Of a DNA stretch of 64,000 nucleotides, positions 1 to 13,800 are shown piece after piece. The notes under the pieces were generated by a model, which did not search any database, was not told the DNA's origin, and saw nothing but the letters and a program-made list of their open reading frames with translations. Position 1 is the first letter of the stretch, and each line of letters opens with the position of its first letter. The position numbers and the translations under genes were made by a program. Origin of the DNA: Cinclus cinclus (lineage: Eukaryota > Chordata > Aves > Passeriformes > Cinclidae); NCBI RefSeq assembly GCF_963662255.1, contig NC_085047.1, forward strand, positions 44,857,006 through 44,921,005, written 5' to 3'.

Positions 1-1556
1 TTAGCTTTGCTGTGAGTTACAAATCATTTTTGCTCTCAAGAAGCAAATCAATTTACAGATGTTGTAAGAGATAGGATTACCCAGCAGGTTTTCTTTTTTC
101 AACACATGCAATGTATAAACTTTATTAAATGAAAGCAATTTCTCCAGGGAAGTTCAACAGGCACTTACGCTGATGGAAGAGGGAGACAAACAGCAAATGT
201 TTTTGAGTTTCAAGGAGAATCACAGTCTCTTTGCAATTGACTTGAAGGAATTCTGACACAAAAAATACAGCAAAGCAAGAACATAAGTTGTATCCTGTAC
301 CTGTGCAGGTTTTCAAATCCTCATTGATTTTTCAAGGGCACAGATATTATGCACAAACATATATTATTATCAGACCATGAAGTGTTAGCTTGTTTGAGAT
401 TGGTGGCATCTTTTTTACTCTGAGCAAGAGTTCTCGGTCAGTTTGAATTTTGCCATGGTTTTTGACAAGGAGAGGTGACCCAAGAGTTTGAGGCTAAAAT
501 TTAAAACATTCCCTACTTTTTTAAAAATGATCTGTGTATAGATGAGTTATACAGCTTAATTAACAATAATAATGGACTAGAGCAAAACCAATTTTTTCGG
601 GACTATTAGCAAGCAGCCATACTCTTGTGCAGACTTTTTTGCTACATTTACCCCATTTCCAATCACCCCCTTGGTCATGCATTCACTGAATTACACAATT
701 GTGCTGGGGAAGCTGCGCTTTTGCCTGTACGATTCCAGTTCCTAAATAAAATAATTACAGTGTCAATAGATGGTGCTGAAGAGCAGCAACATCACCCTGG
801 ACTGCTCTAAGATCAAAAACATTCCAGAGAACTGCAACCACTGCCACCAGCTGCTGATTACATAAACTTCCAGTGATGGGTACTATTGGAGATACTGCAC
901 TGTTTCCAGGCATCAGTACATAATAAACTTTGGTATTTCTATGAAAACATTGTAGCATCTCAAACGAACATCAACATTTCGTTTTGTACAATAAGTCTAA
1001 TTTTTTTAAGCCATCTTCTTTAATGACTTCTTTGGAAGTTGTCTGTAATGCAGTCTCAATTCATGTTGTCTGCTCCTTCAGAGTGCTCTGAAGACTGCGA
1101 TACTATGATTTATGGGGATGAAACACACATTTCACCTGTAGTGCCAGTGACCTTTCTGCCTTGCTGCACAAACTCTGCTCCTGGTACAGGGAGAAGGGCT
1201 GGAGATGAGCTGGTGAAACAAAGTTTATTTTGAATAGGGTGATGTCATGGGCCTGAGTACAGTGATACTGACCCCAGGCCATACATTTGAGATGAAAATA
1301 TCACAACTGTTCCCAGCAGGCAGCTTAACAAAAAATACATCAGTCTTGAAGGGCATGGAAACCTGCCTTTGGAGGCTGTTTACTCTCAGAGAGCTCCAAG
1401 AACTGTAACTTTCTTCACACTTTATATATCCAAGAGCCAGTTCATGAAAATAAAATCAATCCTCCTACTTCCAGAAGGGATTAATTCAATATTGCTTTAA
1501 GAATTTAATATCAAGATTTTAAATAAATGCTGTAACATTACTAAAACCTATACCTT

Positions 1557-1665
1557 CTTCTGGTTTTGGCTGGGATAGAGTTAATTTTCTTCCTAGCAGC
1601 TGGTACAGTGCTGATGCTTTTACTTGTGAGCAATCAGATGTAATATGTGATGCGTGTTGTACAAG
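1557..1665 (+). mobile_element. LTR retrotransposon fragment
   Basis: The stretch starting TTCTGGTTTTGGCTGGGAT and continuing through AGAGTTAATTTTCTTCCTAG and AGCTGGTACAGTGCTG resembles an LTR sequence dispersed in bird genomes, especially songbirds. Similarity fades after about 1640. No internal retroviral region or second LTR is seen next to it, so this looks like a solo or truncated LTR. The family name is not certain; the recognition is from memory, not from a library search. Confidence 0.5.
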
Positions 1666-3494
1666 AAATCAGATTTTTCCTTCTGGATCTTTTCTGTAAT
1701 GATCTTTTCTGTAACTTTCAATCTTGAATGCTCTTATACAAGAGAAAAATTAAATTATTATCAGGATAGGAGTGAAGGATGCACATTATAGATACCACTG
1801 CACACAAAATCTAGTTGAACCAGCCATGGGCTTCCCATAGCTGCTAAGAAAATCTCTCTGTGCCTCTTTGATCTCTCACATAAATTATAAAAGTTTCAGT
1901 TTGTAAAGCCCCTTAGTACAGACACCAGTGTCCATAAGAATGGGACATTGCACTTGGTTGGGATCTCTAGGTTTGGCTTGACTCTACCCAAAACAAGCAA
2001 ACTCAATAAATAAATATTGGCATCTCCAAGGGAGAGCTGAATTGCTCCTCCCGAGGACTGCAGAGAGCTCAAGAGGGTGAGGTTCCAATACCTTGGATGC
2101 TGTTTGTCTGATGAATTTATGCTTAGGTGTAGCCTCAAGTTGAACATTAAATCTACAACATCACAGCTCATCGGATTCTCATCAGGTATAACACTGAAAT
2201 TGCCAGGAGGCTGTGCTTTGGTGGAAGACAAACCAGTTGTGCAGGATCCTTCACTCTGCATTTTTTGGAACCTGTCTGCTTCCTCAGAATTATTCATGAT
2301 TGATCACAGAGTGTGTGCAGCTTCTCTCTGTCAAACCTCCTAAACTGATAGAAATAGATAGTTCCAAGACAAGCATATATATAACACAATAAAATACCCC
2401 ACAATAAATAGTGTGAATGAATGGCACTGACAAGAACTGATGTGCTTCTTCCAGACATCACATTGTGCAGAACTGAGTATGTGCCACCTAGAAAAGGTCA
2501 AAAACCTTAAAATAGCTGATGTTCACAAGCCCAACCTCTCCCTCAAGCTCTAGAGATGTTAGGACTCAATTACTGACACACTAATTCCTTACTTCCCAAC
2601 AACATTTTGATGCCAGATAACTTTTGCTGTTTTGTAACCAAACCTTGGAGGAAGGCCAGATGCCACACATTTTTATTTGGATTCTGTATTTAATTCAAGT
2701 GACAGATGGATTTTTTTTTTTTCTCGAGCTTATTCCAATATTCTAGAAAGATTTATGTTAAAGATTCACCCAGGCACCTTGTCTCAGAGGTACCAGAGGA
2801 TCTGGCATATGTGATTTGCTATTTGAACATTGGTTTCCCCATGAGCAATGCATGTGTCACATGTGTTCTGAAGCAATGCATCTTCCTTCAACCTGGTCTG
2901 CACTCACTTCCTTCTGATTCATGGGACAGACAGCAAGGACAACTGATTTATCTGGCCCACTCCCACACAAAGCAGGTTCAAGGGACCAGCACCCTATGCT
3001 GAAGACTCTTCAAGGTCAGGCTTCAAGTGCCTCAGGTGCCCAGAGCTTGGACCACACAGTTTGTGACGCAGAACTCTTCTGCAAGTCAGCTTGGCCTCCA
3101 CTCCACCCAGAGAGCCATTCCACAGGGATGCAGTGGAAATTTAAGGTGATGAAAGGCAGGACTCTAGGTGTGCATGTCCATCAGCATGTGGCTGGCCACC
3201 AACCCAGGCTGTCAGAGGTCCGTGAATCCAGCAGGATCACAAGAAGATAAATGGGAGCCATCATGAGCATGGCAAGAGCACAGAGTCACAGACAGAAGGA
3301 TTGACAAAAATTATCAACCTTGTCCTCACTGAGAGCTTGACAGACCTTCTTGGTGGCATTAGTACACATGAACCTGAGCTACCCCATAACATGCCAGGAA
3401 ATCTTTTGCATGGCATAAAATCACAGCATAAGAAATTAAATCCCAGCCTGTAAAAAACAAGCAAACCAAGACCAACTGTCCAGCTGCTGAATAC

Positions 3495-3500
3495 TTTATT
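3495..3500 (-). other. Candidate SLC35F2 polyadenylation signal
   Basis: TTTATT on the plus strand is AATAAA in the SLC35F2 transcript direction, about 1.1 kb beyond the stop codon. It is one of three such hexamers in the left flank (others at 1224 and 121). No 3'-end data are available, so the choice is a guess. Confidence 0.3.
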
Positions 3501-4560
3501 CTTTTTTTACTTCATATACCTGAGGTGTTAAGGCCTGTACAAAATATAAAATAAAATAAAATCCCAGTATGGTTTTACCAATCTTAAAACTGCAGCCTGG
3601 TATTTTTTCATCACTTATTGTAAATATAAAGAGGGGTAGAAAAATTGCCAGTGTATCTACTGAAAGCACCTAACCTTTTGGATATTATGTCATTATTGTT
3701 GCCATGAGAGCTGGCTTAGATGATCCAATTTTCTGAAGAAATGTCAATTTTATTACAACTCTTTCAGCAGAAATGTGTCCCGTTTCAGGGAGAAGTGAAC
3801 TTCAAACCTTTTTTTGTGTTCTCATCCAGAAAAAACACCCACTTTCAGTTCTACTGAAGAGTGGAAGAACTTGCTTTTGCCTCCCCCACAGGTAATAGGA
3901 ATGCACCAAAACAAAGGCCACAGAGGGAAACAGGAGGAATTATAAAAACACATATTCAAACTTCCTACACTAACAAAATTCAAAATAAAATAACATGTTG
4001 CAGCCCCAGCTGCAACAGGGAGTGCAGCAATGTGAAGAGACGAACGTTTTGGAATGTAGGCAGCAAATCCTTCTGTAGAGGAATGAAGTCCACTGGCACG
4101 TAGAAGGTGTATGAACATATTATGGCTTGCAGAACCAGGTCCTGTGAGAAGCTGAGCAGCTTTTGCAAGATGCTATCCGAGGGTAACCTGCACCAAGGGG
4201 TGGAAACCATGCAGCCCTCAGACAGCATCATGCAGATTTGGGTCCCTAATGCAATATAAAACATATTTGCTCCCCATTAAGTGACCTGGGAGCTTGCTTT
4301 GGCTTAGTTTTTTTCCCCACAAGCATTTGTTAAGTTAATTAAGCACTTAAAAATAACAGTCTCTCACTTTCCAGAGACTCCACATAAATACTAATCTGAC
4401 TTTGTCTAAAGGCCAGATTTTCTGCAAGGGCAAATCAATACACTGATTGAGGATCTGGCCTTAACAGTCTATCAAGTGCACTAAACCCAGCACAGTATGA
4501 CATGTGCCTCTGGCAATAGGACAGCTCTCTGGATTAGTATTTGAGGGAAATTTGGCAATT

Positions 4561-4580
4561 AAAAAAAAAAAAAAAAAAAA
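4561..4580. repeat. A20 homopolymer just past the SLC35F2 stop
   Basis: Twenty consecutive A on the plus strand, which read as a U20 tract in the SLC35F2 mRNA starting 28 nt after the stop codon. It is a length-variable tract and could bind U-rich-element proteins. It could also be the remnant tail of a retroposed sequence, though no element body is seen beside it. Confidence 0.9.
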
Positions 4581-4607
4581 GCTCTGTTTTGAAGTGCTGC
4601 CATTTCT

Positions 4608-4826
4608 TTAATCAGTGCTGACCACCAGAGTTTCTCCCCCTGTGAACTGCACAGTTACGGCGGGGGTTTCGCTGTCACTCTCCTCGAGCTTTAGCGCGGC
4701 GTTGTCCAGACCGGTGCTGTCGGGCTGCGGCAGGGCTGTGGACTCTGCCCTCCGAGTAGGAGTGGAGCAGTACAAGGTGAAGCCCACCATGATGATAACA
4801 AAAGACACGATGTAAAGACCTGAAAA
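4608..4826 (-). CDS. SLC35F2: SLC35F2 coding exon 8 (terminal)
   Basis: Begins after a pyrimidine-rich TCTTGCCAG acceptor and runs 219 bases to the stop, encoding residues 324-395. The last membrane segment, [19 protein letters not shown], is followed by CSTPTRRAE and then a hydrophilic tail with [13 protein letters not shown]. The tail runs about 13 residues beyond where I remember the mammalian protein ending and closes with [10 protein letters not shown]. Confidence 0.93.
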   Translation of the reverse strand, partial: FSGLYIVSFVIIMVGFTLYCSTPTRRAESTALPQPDSTGLDNAALKLEESDSETPAVTVQFTGGETLVVSTD

Positions 4827-7800
4827 CTGGCAAGAGGAGAGAAAGACATGCATTAAGTCTTGCCCGATATAAGAGCGCGCCAACGCTGCCTTGTTTCAAG
4901 AATGCGAAATGTGAATGCCCTTCCTTGTAAAAAATATTTTTAATGAGGATTATCACCATGAGCTGGATTCAGGTCTGAAAACCAAAATTCAACAGCTCTG
5001 TTTTCTTAAAGACTTGGGCCACTGGCTGATTTTCTCTGCACCTCATTCCCAGGACTGTTGGACCTTGGAGTTTGTTCAGATCTGCATACAAGAATATTAA
5101 CAGAGAGAACAAATGGGTGTAAACACAGTCACACTGAATGATAGTTGTTTACACATATGAGTACTGAAACACTCCACCCCCCAAGAGAATTTTGATCCAG
5201 CACATGCAAGTATTTCAGGTTCTGGCAAGAGATGAATCTCTGTGCTATTGCAAGTCACCAGAGCAGCTGGCTCTCTGCACAGATCTCTTAACCATCTGCA
5301 GGGCTAGATGAGTGTTATTGCTGGATCAAAACCAGTTTGCTCTCTACACCTAACAGGTCCTTGAGGGGGCAGAGTCTTGGGCTCCTTTTACAAGACTGGC
5401 ATTTGCAAACTGTAAAGAGTGGTGAGAGCTAAAGAGTACAAACTGCAGAGGTACATCAGGCACTCTATTGTTCACTTGCCTGTTAAAATTCCAGTATCTG
5501 CCAAGATTCATCCACCCCCACAGAAAGACAAATACTTAGTTCAAAACACCAGATTTAATAATACCAAGTGTTCAAGTTATCCACAGCCAGGAATATTTTT
5601 TTCAGCAGGTTTATTAAAATCCTCCATATTCCCTTTGTCAAACCACACTGATTAAACACCAGGAGGAAAGATATCCTATATACCTCTGTCAATATCCTCT
5701 AACTTCCTTAGCTTCCTTAGACATGCTTGGAAAATATGTTCCAGTTTATCAGGATGACATGAATGGTTGGACCTAGACCATCAACTCTCCTCCAAAAAAG
5801 ACTGAGGCATCTACAATTAAGGCATTGCAATTCCTAGCTGGCAGTCACTTGGCTTGGAAACTCTTGGATGGCAACACACAAAAGGAAAAGCAGACTGAAA
5901 CACAGTGACTTTGCGTTAAGTGCCCTCTCTCCCCACCTTGTTGGCCGTTTGCCTGGAGGAGCTCAGACTCAAGTGCTCTCCCCACACAGGAGGAAGCATC
6001 AAGCTCTGAACTATCCCAACAGAGCAGAGGCAGCAAGATCACCCATGGTCATACCTCTCACTGACCTGTTCTCAGCAAATGGGCAGAACCTGGGGCTGTA
6101 TCCAACCACCTGCACAAATTCTACAGCCTAAGGCCCTGTGTGCAAGGACCTGTGGCTGGGCAGTCACAGGAACTGCAGATCCCTCTTGCAGTGCAGTGCA
6201 CACAAGGCTGGAAGTGTCTCTGATCCTGGTGAGTCAATTCCTCCAGGAGTGGATACAGTCACCAAGGCAGGGTGCCAAAGCTCTTGCAGTGTAGCTGTGA
6301 CTCAAGGGCTGCCTGTATTTTTGCATTTATTGACACAGGTGAACATTACCCATGCTGCTCCATCAGGCCTACATTCTCTTTGTTTCCTTTCAAGGAGAAC
6401 TCAGTGGGTTTTTTTGGTGGTTTTTTTTTTAATGTTTCAAATATGGCAACAACTCCATTGCTTCAGACACTGATTTCAGTCATACTTCGTGCAGCTGATA
6501 TCCTCATTCCCACTGCTGAGCCTAAAGAGTCCTTTAAATGTTACTGGAGGACTGCATCTCCATCTAGCGTCTGTTTGTGCAGTATACTGCCTTCTACAGC
6601 AGTTTACACAACTAATACATGTGAAGATCTTTCTGAAGATCTCTCTAAGGATCTCTTGAGGAATTACAGGTTATCTATATAATGAGTTCCCCAGGAAGAA
6701 CAGCAAGGAGCCATTACAGAATAATAGGAAAAAAAATTTAAAAAGAGCCCAAACAGGCATAAAAAATTCACATTTCACTTAAAACAGACATGGCTGGGGC
6801 GAAAAAGTTAAGTGCAATAGCAAAACACTGCGCACAAGTCAAAACTTTATCAATTCCTGGTCTCTGCTATAGCCACTGATTGTGATCCTCCTATTTGTTC
6901 GTTTCAGAGCAGGCTCAGACCATGGCAATTCAGAGGTCTCCATGGCTCTCTCCACTTTACAGCCCAGCCAAGCCTCCAGCAGCTTGTTGTGAAACACCAC
7001 CTGATCACAGGGAATACAGAGCAATTCCCTGTATTTTTGCTTGTAGATTCCTGTGTCCAGAGTGCTTGTTAATCCAGCAAACGTCCTAGTTGGTTTCCTT
7101 ACCCCATAGGTAAAGAAACTATATGGTTACCTAGGCAATAAGATTCTCTACTGCCAAGAGCCGTATCAAAATTAGGCTCTCTCAGTTCATGGTTATCTCA
7201 GGTAACAGATGAGATAAGTTATTATCTCAGATCCTCTGATCTTACTAAACATGTGGCACTATTATTGCTCCCCTTTTTGCTACTTCATTGTTTCTAAGCC
7301 CAGAAGCAAATTCTTATTTCAATAAGTACCTGAAGTTCTTTCAACACAATCCCAAAGTCAAGTCTTTGCCTATTCATTTTTCCTTTTGGTACCAGAATAC
7401 ATCACTGTTAGCAATTATGAGATGGCCTGCTCCCAGAAAAACCTCTTCCCAAAATAAGCTAAAAACCCAAAAAGTAAAAATTGAATATATCCCTTCCAAA
7501 GCTCTTCTTGCTCTTCACTATTATGAATATAAATTTATAATCAGTTCTTGAGTTAAACTATCTGGGTGACAAAATCCACATTCAGAAGTGACTCAGAAAG
7601 GATTTAATTGTTAGACCTTAAGTGTGGTTTGCCTCCTGCATTAATTTTTAATGGATTCTTTGTAGTTTGAAGCAAAGTTTGGAACCCAAACAGGGAGGAA
7701 AGCTTAGCTAAGAGACTCTTGAAAAAGAAAATCTAGTTGCTGTCAGACCCTACCATTACCAGACTCTCCACTGCCTTCATTTTCAGAAAACAAATTTGTC

Positions 7801-10800
7801 CTAAAAGCTTCTGGCTGAAGAGAAAACAACCACATGGTATAATACAAATTAAGTTCCTAAGCAATGTTCACAAGCTTCTCACTCTCAAAAAACCTTCCAG
7901 TCACCAAGCGCCTGATTCTATTACTCCAATTACTTTAATGAGCTAGGTTCTCACAAGTGATTCTGGATCAAAAGTGGAAGATGGAATGAAATCCTTTTAG
8001 CACTGTCATTTAGCTTGAGCAGGCACTGCCAAAATATTTTGGAGCACAGTAAAATTAACTGCCTTTTGGAGATTGTACAGAATAATACATTTATCTGTAT
8101 TTGGTCAGATCCTTTAGTCTCCCCTTAGCAGCAGCCCTGAGAGCTTGATTCTCACCCCAAAATGTTGGTAATGAACAGATTAAAATTCTGAAAGAAAATA
8201 TTATTTTCTGAAAATCAAACTGGTCCTCTTTCAGACACCAAATGCCTTTCAGGACAGGGAGATTCAAAGCCTCTCTTTGCACACTTGGAGTAATGAACCA
8301 GATCTAGCATACAGTTCCACAAAGGGCATTCAGCGAGAACTCTCATTATTGGAACAACTCGGGAAATTATTTACTATCTCTTAGCATTAACTTATTCCTA
8401 CAAGTGTGAAATGGTTTGAAAATGGCTCTCTGGCTAATGGTGTGAGGCTCTGTGATTAACTAACAGGACTCCTCCTGACTGACACCTGCTAACAATGAAT
8501 GACAGAAGCTGCAGAAATGTGCAGGTGCAAACAACCATTCTGGGGATTTTAAGAACATTACACTTTGCTTATAATTTTAGAGTAGAAAGCTAACAGAAGG
8601 AATGTGAAAGTGAAAGGACAAATGTACTCACATTGTACATAAACAGGAAAAGGCCAAGGAAGAGACTGTAGAGGTCTGAAGTCAGAATCCCCAGGTTGAC
8701 AGAGGTTGCACTGGTAACTTTAATCACAAATGGCATGAAGCTGTACAGCCCAAACATGCACAGGGCAAAGCCTGTGAACAGCAAAGCTGCAAAACAAGGT
8801 GACACATTACTTCTCAGGCACAAAACTATGATTTTATAGGGCACTGAAAATCTCCAGATGCTTTAAAACTATGCATTTTTATCTCCTAAAAGATATGGGA
8901 ATGTACATGTAAGAGATGTATGGAAGATTACCCTGTATTGCAAGAATTACTGTATCTATACAAGAAAGGTATCATTCATTCCTACATAACATAAGAGCTG
9001 ACTGAAGAAATTTAGAGCCACACTTCCTGGTAACGTTTAGCTCTGTTCAGGTCAAAATGTGTCAATTTTTCCTGTACTTTATTTTGAAAGAACAACAGGA
9101 AAACGTTCTTGTGATGTTTCAACAACAAACACGTCAATAATTAAAAAGGTTTCATTTTTACTTACTTCAATTTATTTTGAAAAATTATTTCAAGTTATAT
9201 GTAAAATGCAAAACCTGTTTTAATGTTCAATCCTGCAGACCCTCTCTCTTTGCTGAGCTGTAAAGTTTGAAGAAAATAAACTTGTGAAATATAATATTAA
9301 TGCTGCTTGTTATTCAGAGGAAGAAAAGCCCCACCATTCAAAGTCTAAATTATTGTAATTTTGCAGTGTTCTGTAACATGCACATTATTTTGTCACACAC
9401 ATACCAACTTTCCAGTTCCACTGAATTCTCATTATCTCCTTATGTTCCACAATGGCTCTAGAGTTAGAGAAAAGATATAATATAGTAAAAAAAGAAAAAA
9501 AGGCATACTCAAACAGAGAATTTAATTACCAAACAGATAAGAAACATTTTGATCTATAAGCCACTCATTTTTTTGTTTCAAATTTTACTGAATGACACTA
9601 GCTCAAAATTAAAGTGCCTGAAAGTCAAGAGCACTGTTATTTAATTCTTATGCCTTATTCTCAGGCATTTTAATACTTCAGTGATTCAGTTTTATTTGAT
9701 ATACCATTTGAGGAAATCATTAACAATAATAATGAAAAATTACTATATAATTCATTAGATAGACTTAAGTGCATCTGGTCTGTTACTCAAATGTGGTTAT
9801 TTGTAAGAGTATACATGGCTTCATTTGAAACTTGAGTTTATTATGGAAGATCTCCTGTCAACAATTATCTCCTCTCCCACAGAGAAACTTCTTTAAGAAA
9901 TACATTCCTAAGAACAGTCCTCAGCATACTGAGTGTCCTCATAAACATCAACAAAATAGAAAATACAGCCAAATATCCTATGTGTTCAACGGCAGGAGTT
10001 CAGCTTTAGAATTGCTGCAATAAGAGTAGTGCAAATAGAAATTATATAAAACAGATGCTGATCAGACACAAAAATCAATTCAAGTGGAAGGACTACCACA
10101 TAGGCCAAATACAGATGCAACAAAGAATTTAATTACATCATTTCAGGGTATACAAGCAATCATCTGTAGCATATTCTTATTTAGTTTTAAAATAAATATT
10201 AGATCCTTACAGCTGTAGACCGCTGATAATAGTCCCAAACAAGCCCACCATTCCTAGAAACTCCACTCTGCTCAGATTTTTCACAATGTATTCCTCACTC
10301 ACATTAGAAATGGCATACAAAGAAGCAGCAAGAAGTACTAAGACATCTCCAATCACCACGTCACTACCTGTACAGAAATATTAATCCACAATAAGGGTAA
10401 TGCTGCAAACACTTTTTAACTTTCCTTAAAAAAGCAAGTAAATTCATCTTGAACATCTCTATCTTCCTAGCTCATTCCAGGGGAAGGGGGAAGGAAACCC
10501 TTCCCGTGTGTGCAGAGGACTGTCTGAGCACAGACTCTGCTGCCTGCCTGACTCACCCTGCAGTGTGGAGTGAGCCAAACCCAGCCTTTACATCTCAACC
10601 CAGCAAAACACTGCTGTATCACCTGGCCCAATCCTGCTTCTGCTGACCTCAGGCACCATATGGAATTGAGCAAATTCCCAGTTAGAGAATACTGTCCCCA
10701 CTTCTGCAGTAAGGCCCAATTCAAGGCTTGCTAAAATTCAGTCTATAAATTTTGGAGGGACCTGGACTCAGGTTCAGGTTTATGACATGTCCCAAGTGGG

Positions 10801-13800
10801 CACTGCAGACAAGTGGTACCTTGTGTCCTGCTGCAATGTATTTATACTGCAAATGGGACTCCCTGTGCTATCACCACTCATCATTTAATGTCTCTGTGCA
10901 TCAGCTAAATAGCAAGAGGATCATTGCTGTTTAAATACTTCGATTGGTTTAAAATTTCCTTCCCTAAGCAATCACTAAGAAAATATGTCTAAAATATGAG
11001 GGTAAGCAGCAGTAAGGATCCCCAGGTCAGCAAATAAAGCACAACTTCCTAATGTCTCAGGGAAATATTCTTCTCCCTCCAAGATACTTGTACCACATAG
11101 CAGTAAAGCTAAACTTCAATTTGTCTTATGTCTCACCTACAGTAAGAATACCAAAATAATACCACACAGTCTTATCTCTACACTGTCTCGTGAAGGTAAT
11201 GTCCTGAAATATACCTTCTCTCATAGCCTCTGGCTCTGAAAATTCAGAATTTTTATTCAAAATAAAATTGCTATCATATGGGTTGATTTAGGCATCTGTC
11301 ATAGAGAAGATAAGAGCTGCCCTTATCTGCATCCAGCTGGCTCCTGGCCCCAGAGCCCAGCCTCCCTCATAGAGGTTCCAGGAATCCTGGCATCCTACAC
11401 CACCTCCTCTCACACTCCTGTAGTAAGCCCTTGCTTTCCAGGCTGTGACCCTGGGGACATATGGAGCATTTCTGTTGGGTCTGCCAAAGAGAACTCTTAG
11501 AAGTCAGCTGCAGTGAGCAACTTTTTATGTAGAACTTGTACCCAGAGAAAATTGCAAATCAGAGAAGTCTGGCTGCCGGCAGGCTGATACTGCATAAACA
11601 AGACCAGGTTTACAGGGAGAGGCAGCTTCTTCTGTTAAACCATTTCACATGACAGTCAAAGTGAACAAGCTTTCAGGAATGAGACTTTTCATCACGTTGT
11701 CTAATGAACAACAGCAAAATTTAAACTTAACATAAGCAGGTTTTTCTAAGGTGGTTGAAATATCCAAACATACAAATTGCACAGCTCCCCATAAAATCCA
11801 CATCTCCTCTTCCTGGACAAAAAATAAAAATAGCAACATGTTCTCTTTTAAAGCAGAACTGTATCTGATACTATTTCAGCTTTACAAGTTCCAGTCCACA
11901 GCAGGAACCATCTCTCTGTTCTTCCCCCTCTACAATAAAGGACTCCTTACCTTCACCTTCCGGCCTCCCAGCCAAAATGTCTGCACCCACCATTGTTCCC
12001 ACACCCAGCAAACATATGGCAACAGCAATAAAATGTATCAGCCTGTATCTTGCTCCGAGAAGGAACCAGGACAAAGCCATCAGCATGGGAATCCCAAAAC
12101 AGTCCAGGAGCTGTATGTACAGAAAAATTGTTTGAGTTAGAAACCCACCCAAAATCTGGACTGCAACAACCTGAAAGCAAATGCACAGGATCTTACCTCC
12201 AATCATCAGATGTTAAGGAAACAAACCAGCACCAGTAGATTTGTTTAAGAGTGGTGAGACCCACATTTCACCATTAAAAACATTTTGCACATGAAGGAGG
12301 AGCTTCAACAGGAGTCCACTTTCTCTTGGTAGGAAAGCTCTGATTTAGAAACTCTTCTAATAATGGATCTAATCAATCTTAGCAGCTTCACAAATGAATG
12401 CTAGGAAGTTGCTCTGAAACAGCATTACTCCCCAGGGCTCCATGTACACAAAGCAAAAATATGGAACTATTGATGGGTACAAGTAATCTGATTTTACGTT
12501 GATGTGACTGTGACAAGGACCTGACCCTGCAGCTTTGGGTTTGATGCCGATTTATCTTTCCTTTCTTTACTTTTTTTCTGTAAAAGTTTCTATGTGTCTT
12601 TGCTTCACTGTTAGACTTGGCCACAGAATCACAGAACTGCTTGGATTGGAAGAGACTTAAAGTCCATCTAGTTCCAACCCTCCTGCCATGAGTAGGGGAC
12701 ACCTTCCATTCAACACTCCAACCTGGCCTTGGACACTTCCAAGGATCTTCTACCTATACTCCTTTAGTAGAGGAAGCAGCAAGAGTTAGCTGTGTATTTA
12801 ATACAGAAGAATATACACTTCAGCATATGATGGGCATATTGCTCTAAAATAACCAAATACCATCAAGACCACTGTGCCAATCATAGTTGGTTTAATATTT
12901 AATTCAATTAAACAGATTTTGTTTCCAAATTTGTCAAAGGAAAGAAAAGGTATTTTCTGACCTGTCTCAGTAGAGCGCCACAGAACTATGTAAGGGAACA
13001 GCCTACAGCAGAACATACAGTCAACTTCCCAAAGACTGCTCAAAGTACTCTCAAATATCAGCCCTTAAAACTTGGCCTCTTGAAGCCCCAACAAAATATG
13101 TCAAGATCAGTAGAACCGTGGCATAAACCCTGCAATCAAGACAAGAGCCCTTAGTCCTTAATGTTTATTTCCAGATTCTGCCTGCCTTAGTGCACTACTG
13201 CAGTCGACTTATGTGCTGTGCTGTTGTCCCCAAGGGCTTCAACCAAACTTGTCAACATTTTGATGTCTGGCTCTACTTGTTCATAACTATCCATAGTAAA
13301 GTTTTACAAGCATAGTGCTAAGAGCAGCTATTAAAGACTAAATCCTAACAGTGCCTCTAACCGTTCCATATTTGTCTTTGCTCCTTGGATTGCCTGCAGC
13401 TTGTCCATTTTGTCAAGTCGATGAAGTGTAAAAGTACTTCAGGCTGCACTATGAGGCGTTACAACTACCTGAGTCCCAATACGTGATAGCAAGTATTTCA
13501 ATACAATTTTACACCACGGAAAATATCACACTGTGATCTTTCTATCTTTTCACAGATCTTGTTCTCTATTTTATCTTTAGTCTAGACTCACGGTCTATAA
13601 CATTTCCTGCAAATTTGATTTTCTTGACTAGTATCAAACAACAAGAAATACTACAAGCATTAGAAAGCAAAATTTTTACACATCTTCTACTAATAAGCTT
13701 TCACTACCCGTTAACTGAGGTGTTAGCATGTAGCCTTCCAACCTCCAAGCAGTTTTTCAACCCAAAGACAGAGAAGAAACTCTTTAAAAAACATCTTAAT

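Larger units (their letters stand above)
1..4607. other. 3' flank of SLC35F2 with possible 3' UTR
   Basis: No protein gene is recognised here. The stretch lies downstream of the SLC35F2 stop codon (that gene reads leftwards), so part of it should be 3' UTR. Minus-strand AATAAA hexamers, seen as TTTATT on the plus strand, occur at 3495-3500, 1224-1229 and 121-126. The first would give a 3' UTR of about 1.1 kb, but the true end cannot be chosen from sequence alone. A minus-strand open frame at 1896-2297 (133 codons) matches no family I know and is probably chance. An LTR fragment lies at 1557-1665. Confidence 0.6.

Noticed and set aside
1896..2297. 133-codon minus frame beyond the SLC35F2 stop
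   Set aside because: No domain, no splice site placing it in SLC35F2, and no family likeness; kept only as part of the flank.
1..4607. Possible sarcolipin gene, which neighbours SLC35F2 in mammals
   Set aside because: No frame resembling the short sarcolipin membrane helix was found in the left flank.
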